In this document: piece after piece, positions 57,758-64,000 of the stretch
Layout: every line of letters begins with the position of its first letter
Numbering within the stretch: the first letter of the stretch is position 1
From: Chromohalobacter sarecensis
GTDB taxonomy: Bacteria > Pseudomonadota > Gammaproteobacteria > Pseudomonadales > Halomonadaceae
Assembly: GCF_023061135.1 (NCBI RefSeq)
Contig: NZ_JAKGAN010000003.1
Coordinates: 248,001-312,000, forward strand
Length of the DNA stretch: 64,000 nt
Direction of reading: 5' to 3'
Notes under the pieces: model-generated
What the model was told of the DNA's origin: nothing
The model's input: only the letters and a program-made list of their open reading frames with translations
Databases searched by the model: none
Program-made: the position numbers and the translations under genes

Positions 57758-58612
57758 ATGTCCCATTCTTATCGTCTTATTGTCTCGTGCCCCGACCGCG
57801 TGGGCATCGTTTCCCGTGTATCCAGTTATATTGCCGGTCACGGAGGCTGGATCACCGAGGCCAATCAGCACTCGGACTTGGCCACCGGGCGCTTTTTCAT
57901 GCGCTACGAGATCAAGGCCGAGTCGTTGCCGCTGAGTATCGATGCGATGCGCGACGACTTTTCCACCATTGCCAGTGAGTTCTCGATGGACTGGGCACTG
58001 AGCGATACTGCGAAGCCCAAGCGCGTTGTCCTGATGGCCTCGCGTGCGTCGCATTGCCTGGTCGATCTGCTGTATCGCTGGACCGCGGGTGAACTCGATT
58101 GCGAGATCCCCTGTGTGATCTCCAATCATGAAGCGCTGCGAGCATTGGTCGAATGGCATGGCATTCCGTTTCACCATGTGCCGGTCGATGCGAACGACAA
58201 GGCGGCGGCATTCGCCCAGGTCGAGGCGCTGGTCGAAGAGGCGCGGGCGGATACGGTGGTGCTGGCGCGCTACATGCAGATTCTGCCGCCCAATCTGTGC
58301 CAGCGATACGCGGGGCGTATCATCAATATCCACCACAGCTTCTTGCCCTCGTTCGCCGGTGCCAAGCCTTATCATCAGGCCTACGCGCGCGGCGTCAAGC
58401 TGATTGGCGCGACGTGCCACTATGTGACCGAAGAGCTCGACGCGGGGCCTATCATCGAGCAGGACATCCAGCGCGTGACGCACTGCCATACCGCCGATGA
58501 TTTGGTGCGTCTGGGGCGTGACGTCGAGAAAGCCGTGCTGGCGCGGGGACTACGTTGGCATCTGCAGGACCGGGTCTTGATTCATGGCAACAAGACGGTC
58601 GTCTTCGCTTGA
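57758..58612 (+). CDS. purU: Formyltetrahydrofolate deformylase
   Basis: PurU hydrolyses 10-formyl-THF to THF and formate, balancing one-carbon pools. The 284-residue product has an N-terminal ACT domain (RLIVSCPDRVGIVSRVSSYI, HSDLATGRFFMR). A formyltransferase-type domain follows, with VLARYMQILPP, INIHHSFLPSFAGAKPYHQAY and HYVTEELDAGPII. The start is ambiguous: ATG 57746 has AGGA only 3 bases before it, and ATG 57758 fits the family start better. It is convergent with dinB, separated by 7 bases. Confidence 0.93.
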   Translation: MSHSYRLIVSCPDRVGIVSRVSSYIAGHGGWITEANQHSDLATGRFFMRYEIKAESLPLSIDAMRDDFSTIASEFSMDWALSDTAKPKRVVLMASRASHCLVDLLYRWTAGELDCEIPCVISNHEALRALVEWHGIPFHHVPVDANDKAAAFAQVEALVEEARADTVVLARYMQILPPNLCQRYAGRIINIHHSFLPSFAGAKPYHQAYARGVKLIGATCHYVTEELDAGPIIEQDIQRVTHCHTADDLVRLGRDVEKAVLARGLRWHLQDRVLIHGNKTVVFA

Positions 58613-58619
58613 AGCTAGG

Positions 58620-59666
58620 TCAGTCGAAAAGTGTCATCTGACGGCGCTGCGCCTCGGGCGTCAGGCGTACGCCGACCCCGAGTAGGCGAACGGGACGTTC
58701 GCCGCGTGCCCAGGCGCCGTCCAGCAAAGCCTGAAAGCGTGTGGCCAGCGCTTCGCGACCCGTGGTTTCCAGGGTCGTGCTGCTGAAGTCATCGAAGCGA
58801 ACCTTGACGAACAGCTTGTGAATGGCCGGCGTACCGTGCCGCGTCAGGCGCGCCATCAAGCGCTCAACGAGCGGCGAGAGCGCGTCGTGACAGCTTGCCA
58901 GGTCGGGCAGGTCGCGGTGATAGGTCGTCTCCACGCTGACAGACTTGCGTTCACGCTCGATCTGTACCGGGCGTTCGTCGATACCTCGCGCCAGCTCGAA
59001 TAGTCGACGTCCGAACTTGCCGAAGCGCTCGACCAGAGATTCGAGTGGCCATTCACGCAGGTCGCGGCAGGTGACGATGCCTAGGCCTTCGAGCTTGGCC
59101 GCCGTTGCCGGGCCGACGCCGTGCAGTTGCTTGACGGGCAAGGCGAGGAGAAAAGGCTCGATTTCGTCCGGCGCGATGACGCATAGCCCATCCGGTTTAT
59201 CCCAGTCGCTGGCCAGCTTGGCGAGAAACTTGCTGGGTGCCGCGCCCACCGAGATGACGATACCCGTGCGTGCCAGCGCCTCCTGCTTGAGCCACTTGGC
59301 CATCCAGGTCGCGCTTCCCTGAAAGCGTGTGACCTCGCTGACATCTAGATACGCCTCGTCGAGAGACAAGGGCTCCACCAGTGACGTCAATTCATGGAAC
59401 AGCGCCTGGATGCGCGCCGAAACGGCGCGATACTTGTCGAAGTCCGGGGAGAGCCGTGTCAGATGCGGACACAAGCGCATGGCGCGCGCCATGGGCATCG
59501 CCGAATGGATGCCGAAGGCGCGCGCGGGGTAGTTGCAAGTGGCGACGACGCCACGCGTTTCGGGGCTGCCGCCGATCGCCAGGGGAATGTCACGTAACGC
59601 TGGATCGTCGCGCATTTCCACGGCGGCATAAAAGCAGTCGCAATCGGCGTGAAGGATCTTGCGCAT
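58620..59666 (-). CDS. dinB: DNA polymerase IV (Y family)
   Basis: The 348-residue translesion polymerase has the N-terminal catalytic motif ILHADCDCFYAAVEM, SLDEAYLDVSEV with the acidic pair, VGAAPSKFLAKLASD and a helix-hairpin-helix GVGPATAAKLEGLG. It ends in a beta-clamp-binding motif QMTLFD. It starts 18 bases after the lexA stop, so lexA and dinB probably form one SOS operon. Confidence 0.94.
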   Translation of the reverse strand: MRKILHADCDCFYAAVEMRDDPALRDIPLAIGGSPETRGVVATCNYPARAFGIHSAMPMARAMRLCPHLTRLSPDFDKYRAVSARIQALFHELTSLVEPLSLDEAYLDVSEVTRFQGSATWMAKWLKQEALARTGIVISVGAAPSKFLAKLASDWDKPDGLCVIAPDEIEPFLLALPVKQLHGVGPATAAKLEGLGIVTCRDLREWPLESLVERFGKFGRRLFELARGIDERPVQIERERKSVSVETTYHRDLPDLASCHDALSPLVERLMARLTRHGTPAIHKLFVKVRFDDFSSTTLETTGREALATRFQALLDGAWARGERPVRLLGVGVRLTPEAQRRQMTLFD

Positions 59667-59684
59667 GATGAACGGCGTGTCGGC

Positions 59685-60323
59685 TCAGTGCAGGCCGTTG
59701 CCGCCGCCGCCACGAATCACGCCGACGCCGAGACCTTCGATCTCGAGTTCCTGGTGGCGTAGATCGACCTCGATGGGTGAAAAATCCTCGTTTTCGGCGA
59801 GCAGCCAGACATGATGGCCTTGACGCTTGAAGCGCTTGACGGTGACATCGTCTTCCAGGCGAGCGACGACGATCTGACCATCGCGAATCTGTTGAGTGCG
59901 ATGCACGGCGAGCAGGTCGCCATCGAGAATGCCGGCATTTTTCATCGAGAGCCCGCGAACGCGCAGCAGGTAATCGGCGCGAGGGGTGAAATAGTCGGGT
60001 GCGAGAGGGCAGTGCCGGTCGATGTGTGCCGCGGCGAGGATCGGGCTACCGGCGGCGACCTCGCCCACGACCGGCAGGCCGTCGCCGTTGGCCGAAGCGC
60101 TATCGTCCTCCCCGGTGAGGCGGATGCCGCGTGAAGTGCCAGGAATCATGCGAATGACGCCCTTGCGATCGAGCGCGCGAAGATGTTCCTCGGCGGCGTT
60201 CGGCGAGCGAAAGCCCAAGGCCCGGGCGATTTCGGCGCGCGTCGGTGGGTAGCCAAGCTCATTCATGGTCTTGACGATAAAATCAAAGACGTGTTGCTGG
60301 CGCGAAGTTAACGAGCGAGACAT
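59685..60323 (-). CDS. lexA: LexA SOS repressor
   Basis: The 212-residue product has the winged-helix DNA-binding domain ([26 protein letters not shown]), the self-cleavage site Ala91-Gly92, and the Ser126/Lys163 catalytic dyad. ATG 60323 is the family start; further upstream the frame crosses the operator region. Two LexA-box-like sites lie upstream, consistent with autoregulation. Confidence 0.96.
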   Translation of the reverse strand: MSRSLTSRQQHVFDFIVKTMNELGYPPTRAEIARALGFRSPNAAEEHLRALDRKGVIRMIPGTSRGIRLTGEDDSASANGDGLPVVGEVAAGSPILAAAHIDRHCPLAPDYFTPRADYLLRVRGLSMKNAGILDGDLLAVHRTQQIRDGQIVVARLEDDVTVKRFKRQGHHVWLLAENEDFSPIEVDLRHQELEIEGLGVGVIRGGGGNGLH

Positions 60324-60345
60324 GGGGCCTCCGGCAGGCACTGAC

Positions 60346-60378
60346 GTGTTCAAGCATACAGTATGTGATTGTATCCAG
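60346..60378 (-). promoter_or_regulatory. Two tandem LexA-box-like sites upstream of lexA
   Basis: On the minus strand CTGTATGCTTGAACAC (60361-60346) and CTGGATACAATCACAT (60378-60363) each keep CTG-N10-CA, 17 bp apart. Both miss the final G of the CTG-N10-CAG consensus. They lie 23-55 bases before the lexA start. Confidence 0.55.
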
Positions 60379-60485
60379 TCTTTGGCGTGGTGCAACCATT
60401 CGCGCCGTCATTCTCACAGGGGCATGGCGTTTCAAACGTGGAGGATTTGTCGTTATCGACGACAAGGCTTAGAATCGAAATGTTT

Positions 60486-60499
60486 TAAACATCCGTTTA
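60486..60499. promoter_or_regulatory. PsrA-type operator
   Basis: TAAACATCCGTTTA has the AAAC-N4-GTTT arrangement described for Pseudomonas PsrA. It lies 19 bases before the psrA start, so it probably mediates autorepression relieved by long-chain fatty acids. Confidence 0.65.
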
Positions 60500-60517
60500 T
60501 TCCACGCGGGGCGCCCC

Positions 60518-61177
60518 ATGGCTCAGACAGATACAGTGACGCGCATTCTCGATACCGCCGAGGTCCTGTTCGCCGAGCGGGGGTTCGCCGAGACCTCGCT
60601 ACGGACCATCACCAGCAAGGCCAAGGTCAATCTGGCAGCCGTCAATTACCATTTCGGGTCCAAGAAGGCGCTCATTCAGGCGGTCTTCGCGCGCTATCTC
60701 GATCCCTTTTCCGAGCGCTTTCACCAAGCCCTGGATGAGCTCGAGGTGCAATACCGGGACGAGGCCATTCCCCTCGAGGTGTTGTTGGAGACGCTGGCGC
60801 GCACGGTGTTGGAAGTCCCCGCCGAGCGCAATAGCCTGAAGGTGTTCATGCGCTTGCTGGGGCTCGCCTATACCCAGGCCCAGGGCCACTTGCGCCGTTA
60901 CATCCAGGAACACTATGGCAATGTGTTCTCGCGCTTCAGCGACCTGGTGCGTCGTGCCACGCCGGAACTGCCCGAGGCGGAACGCTTCTGGCGGTTACAC
61001 TTCATGCTGGGCACGGTGATCTTCACGTTGTCGGGTCTCGATGCCTTGCGCGATATCGCCGACAAGGATTATCACGAGCATGTCAGCGTGCGCGATTTGA
61101 TTCGGCGTCTGCGCCCGGTGGTCGTGGCCGGCATGCAGGCGCCACTGCCCGATGATGCGCTGAAGGTGGCGGGATGA
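60518..61177 (+). CDS. psrA: TetR-family regulator PsrA
   Basis: The 219-residue protein has an N-terminal TetR HTH (RILDTAEVLFAERGFAETSLRTITSKA) and NLAAVNYHFGSKKALIQAVF, closely resembling Pseudomonas PsrA. The C-terminal ligand domain contains FMRLLGLAYTQAQGHLRRY and FWRLHFMLG, also PsrA-like. PsrA controls fatty-acid degradation and rpoS in pseudomonads. It is divergent from lexA, as in Pseudomonas. Its stop overlaps the next start. Confidence 0.9.
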   Translation: MAQTDTVTRILDTAEVLFAERGFAETSLRTITSKAKVNLAAVNYHFGSKKALIQAVFARYLDPFSERFHQALDELEVQYRDEAIPLEVLLETLARTVLEVPAERNSLKVFMRLLGLAYTQAQGHLRRYIQEHYGNVFSRFSDLVRRATPELPEAERFWRLHFMLGTVIFTLSGLDALRDIADKDYHEHVSVRDLIRRLRPVVVAGMQAPLPDDALKVAG

Positions 61178-61695
61178 TGCGAACGCCACAACTCGCCGAT
61201 CTGCCCCCCGAACAAGGTATCTGGCTGGACATCGATCTCGGCGCGCAGTCGCTGACGATCCGTGAAGGGGACGCGTGCCGCGAGACGTTCGCGATTTCCT
61301 CGGGCGCTCATGGTGTCGGGCAGCACGAGGGCAGCGGGCAAACGCCTGTCGGTTGGCATTACGTGCGCGCGGTTATCGGTAATGGACTGCCACCCGGCAG
61401 TGTCTTTCGCGGACGGCGTCCCACCGGCGAGGTGTTGACGCCCGAACTGGCCCGTACTCACCCTGAGCGGGATTGGATATTGACGCGTATCCTGTGGTTG
61501 TGTGGTCTGGAAAGGGGCGTCAACCGCGGGGGCGATGTCGATAGCCAGCGCCGTTATATATACCTGCACGGCACGCCCGCCGAGGAGCCGATGGGGACGC
61601 CGGCCTCGCACGGCTGTATTCGGCTGCGTGACGAGGCATTGCTGACTGTATTGGAAGCCGCGCCGGCCGGCACGCCGGTCTGGTTGCATGACTGA
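61174..61695 (+). CDS. YkuD-domain protein, probable cytosolic L,D-carboxypeptidase
   Basis: The 173-residue protein has the L,D-transpeptidase catalytic signature: His in YIYLHGTPAEEPMG and the nucleophilic Cys in SHGCIRLRDEAL. There is no signal peptide or membrane anchor (the start reads MMRTPQLADLPPEQG). It lies between psrA (ATGA overlap) and nagZ. A cytosolic YkuD L,D-carboxypeptidase used in murein recycling is known in Acinetobacter (ElsL/LdtK). A similar role here is inference. Confidence 0.82.
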   Translation: MMRTPQLADLPPEQGIWLDIDLGAQSLTIREGDACRETFAISSGAHGVGQHEGSGQTPVGWHYVRAVIGNGLPPGSVFRGRRPTGEVLTPELARTHPERDWILTRILWLCGLERGVNRGGDVDSQRRYIYLHGTPAEEPMGTPASHGCIRLRDEALLTVLEAAPAGTPVWLHD

Positions 61696-61778
61696 AGAGG
61701 GTGTTTACACAGGGGCTGCGCTCGACGTCATGCCGCTCACCGCATAGAATCCTTCCTCCATTTGCCAGGAGCGCGACG

Positions 61779-62801
61779 ATGACCCAACCTCTCGGCCCGG
61801 TCATGCTGGACATCGAAGGTACCCAACTCAGCGACGATGAACGCCGTCTTCTGGCTCGCCCCGAGATCGGTGGGGTAATCCTCTTCCAGCGCAATACGCA
61901 TGATGCCGAGCAAGTGCGAGCCTTGACCCGGGCGATTCGCGACGTGCGCCCGGATATGCTGCTGGCGATCGACCAGGAAGGTGGGCGTGTCCAACGCCTA
62001 CGCGATGGCGTGACGCGGTTGCCGTCCATGGCGACGCTGGCAGCCGGGTATGCCGAGATGCCCGATGCGGCGCGCGCCCTGGTCCACGAAACCGGCTGGC
62101 TGTTGGGCATGGAGATGGCGGCCTGCGGTTTCGACATTACCTTCGCCCCGGTGCTCGATGTCGACGATCAGCATTCGCCGGCTATCGGTGATCGTAGTTT
62201 TTCCGCCGATCCCGACATCGTCACGGTGCTTGGCGAGGCCTTCATCGATGGGTTGCACGAGGCCGGCATGATCGCCGTGGGGAAGCACTTCCCCGGGCAT
62301 GGCGGCGTCAGTCTCGATTCACATCATGCTTTGCCCGAGGACACGCGCTCACTATCCGCGTTGCGCGAGCATGATCTGGTGCCCTTCAAGACGCTCTCCG
62401 GCAAGCTGGATGCCGTGATGCCGGCGCATGTGGTGTATACCGCGTTCGATTCGCGCCCGGCGGGCTTTTCCCCTTCCTGGCTAGGTATGTTGCGCGAGGA
62501 ACTCTCCTTCAAAGGCGTGGTCTTTTCCGATGACCTGAGCATGGCCGGCGCCCACGTGGCCGGGTCACCCTCGGCGCGTGCCGAGGCCGCCTGGGCGGCA
62601 GGGTGTGACATGGTACTGGTGTGTAATGATCGTTCTGCGGCGCTCGAAGTGCTCGATGTGGCGGCCGGGCATTCTTCCAAGCGTCTGGGCAAGTTGCGTT
62701 ACGGCCGGGCCCGCCCCGAGCTTGAGACGCTGCCGGCGTTGGCGCGTTGGCGTCGTGCGCATGCCCGTCTCGAAGCACTCTCGGAAACGCCCTCGCACTG
62801 A
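61779..62801 (+). CDS. nagZ: Beta-N-acetylhexosaminidase NagZ (GH3)
   Basis: NagZ removes GlcNAc from anhydro-muropeptides in the cytoplasm. The 340-residue GH3 protein shows MLDIEGTQLSDDERRLL, AIDQEGGRVQRL, the His/Asp catalytic loop KHFPGHGGVSLDSH and the nucleophile region FSDDLSMAGA. ATG 61779 follows CAGGAG; the frame is open upstream without similarity. psrA-nagZ proximity is conserved in pseudomonads. Confidence 0.95.
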   Translation: MTQPLGPVMLDIEGTQLSDDERRLLARPEIGGVILFQRNTHDAEQVRALTRAIRDVRPDMLLAIDQEGGRVQRLRDGVTRLPSMATLAAGYAEMPDAARALVHETGWLLGMEMAACGFDITFAPVLDVDDQHSPAIGDRSFSADPDIVTVLGEAFIDGLHEAGMIAVGKHFPGHGGVSLDSHHALPEDTRSLSALREHDLVPFKTLSGKLDAVMPAHVVYTAFDSRPAGFSPSWLGMLREELSFKGVVFSDDLSMAGAHVAGSPSARAEAAWAAGCDMVLVCNDRSAALEVLDVAAGHSSKRLGKLRYGRARPELETLPALARWRRAHARLEALSETPSH

Positions 62802-62852
62802 CCCCGCCACTGACTACCAGCGTAGCCACCTGTACTAGAAGGAAGGATCTTC

Positions 62853-64000
62853 GTGTTTGATTTTTTCTCTCCCGTGATGGATTGGGTTCAAACCACTCTC
62901 GGCATGCCGCTGTGGGTGGCGGCGATTGGTTTGGTTATCGCCCTGACGCTGATCGTCGACCTGGTGAGCTGGGTTGTCATCTGGCGTCTCGGGCCGTTAT
63001 TGGAGAAGACCAACAATCGTTGGGCAGACATCCTGATCAAGGCACTGCGACGCCCGTTGCGCCTCTGGATCTGGCTGATGGGTGTCACTCTCTGCCTGAC
63101 CGTGGTTCGTTATCACTGGGAGATCGAGTGGGCGGAGGGGCATCTGACCCAGGCGCGCGCCGTCATTACGTTGCTCTTGCTGGCCTGGGCGGGGCTCAGG
63201 GCCGTGAAGCTTCTCGAAAAACGTCTGGTGTTTCCGCCAGCGGGGCATCGTGGCAAGTCCATGGATGCCGATACGGCATCGGCCGTGGCCAAGATATTGG
63301 GCGCGGTGGTCGTCGTCATCATCGGGTTGTTGATTCTCACGAGCTTGGGTGTCTCGCCTTCGGGTGTGGCCGCCTTCGGTGGGGCTGGCGGGCTGATCAT
63401 CGGCTTCGCCGCCAAAGATATGCTGGCCAATTTCTTGGGTGGATTAATGATTCACCTGGACAAGCCGTTTCGCGTCGGCGACTGGATCAAATCTCCAGAT
63501 CGCGATATCGAAGGGGTCGTGGAAGATATCGGCTGGCGCTTGACGCGCATCCGCACCTTCGCGTCGCGTCCGATCTATATCCCCAACTCCGCCTTCAGCA
63601 GCCTGGTGCTCGAGAACCCCTCACGCATGTGGAATCGGCGCCTATACGAAACCATCCGGGTGCGTTATACCGATATCGAGCGTGTGTCTGACATCGTCAA
63701 GGCAATCCGCTCAATGCTCGATGCGCATGATGACGTGGATACCGATGAGCAAACTCTGGTGTACTTCCAGAGCTATGGTGAACATGCGCTGGAGTTGATC
63801 GTGTATGCCTTTGCCAAGACCACTGACTGGGCCGAATTCCAGTCGATGAAGCAGGACATTCTGTTGCGTGTCTACGATATCGTTCGCGAGCATGAAGCAC
63901 GTCTGGCATTGCCCGCTTCCGAATTGCATATTGCTGGCCCGGTGGCGATCACCGACGAAACGAGCGGTGATAGTGTGCAGAACGAGGCCGGCAATAATGA
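62853..64000 (+). CDS. MscS-family small-conductance mechanosensitive channel (3' end cut off)
   Basis: A frame starting at GTG 62853 (AGGAAGGA 5 bases upstream) stays open to the window edge, giving 382 residues. Three to four hydrophobic segments come first. The MscS pore helix and beta domain follow: GVAAFGGAGGLIIGFAAKDMLANFLGG, then LDKPFRVGDWI and RPIYIPNSAFSSLVLEN. The channel releases solutes on hypo-osmotic shock. The C-terminal end lies beyond the window. Confidence 0.9.
   Translation, partial: MFDFFSPVMDWVQTTLGMPLWVAAIGLVIALTLIVDLVSWVVIWRLGPLLEKTNNRWADILIKALRRPLRLWIWLMGVTLCLTVVRYHWEIEWAEGHLTQARAVITLLLLAWAGLRAVKLLEKRLVFPPAGHRGKSMDADTASAVAKILGAVVVVIIGLLILTSLGVSPSGVAAFGGAGGLIIGFAAKDMLANFLGGLMIHLDKPFRVGDWIKSPDRDIEGVVEDIGWRLTRIRTFASRPIYIPNSAFSSLVLENPSRMWNRRLYETIRVRYTDIERVSDIVKAIRSMLDAHDDVDTDEQTLVYFQSYGEHALELIVYAFAKTTDWAEFQSMKQDILLRVYDIVREHEARLALPASELHIAGPVAITDETSGDSVQNEAGNN

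Noticed and set aside
62882-63691. Open frame of 269 codons inside the MscS gene in another frame
   Set aside because: It is a shadow frame. The MscS frame from GTG 62853 has a ribosome binding site and clear family motifs.

Overview
This window is a chromosomal segment of a GC-rich gammaproteobacterium. The psrA-lexA-nagZ neighbourhood, thiI, argG, rnt, the lone Rnf-type ferredoxin beside metG and nth, the glpSTPQUV glycerol importer and the acidic proteins (for example the PurN tail and MetQ) point to a moderately halophilic member of the Halomonadaceae, such as Chromohalobacter or Halomonas. That assignment is inference from gene content and was not tested by a search. No prophage, insertion sequence or CRISPR array is visible. 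Genes are packed in short operons, often with ATGA stop/start overlaps.

Layout. 0.3-5.6 kb: grxD, RNase T, argG, a HlyU-family protein, a glutathione transferase, a DUF1161 protein and a DUF3524 glycosyltransferase related to queuosine mannosyltransferase. 5.6-11.4 kb, minus strand: thiI, a gamma-glutamylcyclotransferase-like gene, metG, an RnfB-like ferredoxin and nth. 11.5-17.5 kb: a second GST-like gene, DUF3581 (with a hot-dog hydratase signature), AsmA, a TerB-like gene, mrp and dcd. 17.6-24.6 kb: an aldo/keto reductase, purMN divergent from a PerM-type permease plus hda, yjbQ and fumC. 24.7-28.3 kb: a membrane endonuclease/phosphatase-fold protein, glpD and glpR. 28.7-28.9 kb: two identical tRNA-Val(GAC) genes. 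29.0-32.4 kb: free methionine-R-sulfoxide reductase and metNIQ, headed by a consensus promoter, a SAM-II-type riboswitch and an intrinsic terminator. 32.6-36 kb: ribC and the salvage/repair set apt, gpt, ung and upp. 36.3-42.4 kb: glpSTPQUV, sitting between upp and its usual partner uraA. 43.9-55.4 kb: a PuuR-like regulator; a sensor kinase and sigma-54 regulator divergent from tupABC (tungstate uptake); then mobA, mobB, moeA, a fused moaC-moaD, moaE and moaA. 55.5-64 kb: an H-NS-like/AT-hook protein, RNase J, purU, dinB and lexA (SOS), psrA, a signal-less YkuD protein, nagZ and a truncated MscS-type channel.

Working together. (1) Glycerol: GlpR, GlpD and the ABC importer lie about 8 kb apart but share GlpR-type operator sequences. 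(2) Tungstate/molybdenum cofactor: a sigma-54 promoter and a perfect palindrome lie in front of tupA next to the NtrC-type regulator gene, which suggests enhancer-dependent control of oxyanion uptake and perhaps of the cofactor operon. (3) Methionine: a SAM-sensing leader controls a methionine importer that sits beside a methionine-sulfoxide repair enzyme. (4) Peptidoglycan recycling: NagZ sits with a probably cytosolic YkuD L,D-carboxypeptidase. The most interesting items are the SAM-II-type leader, the sigma-54 tungstate/Moco module, the MoaC-MoaD fusion, the asymmetric GlpS/GlpT ATPase pair, the H-NS/AT-hook hybrid and the bacterial queuosine-mannosyltransferase homologue.
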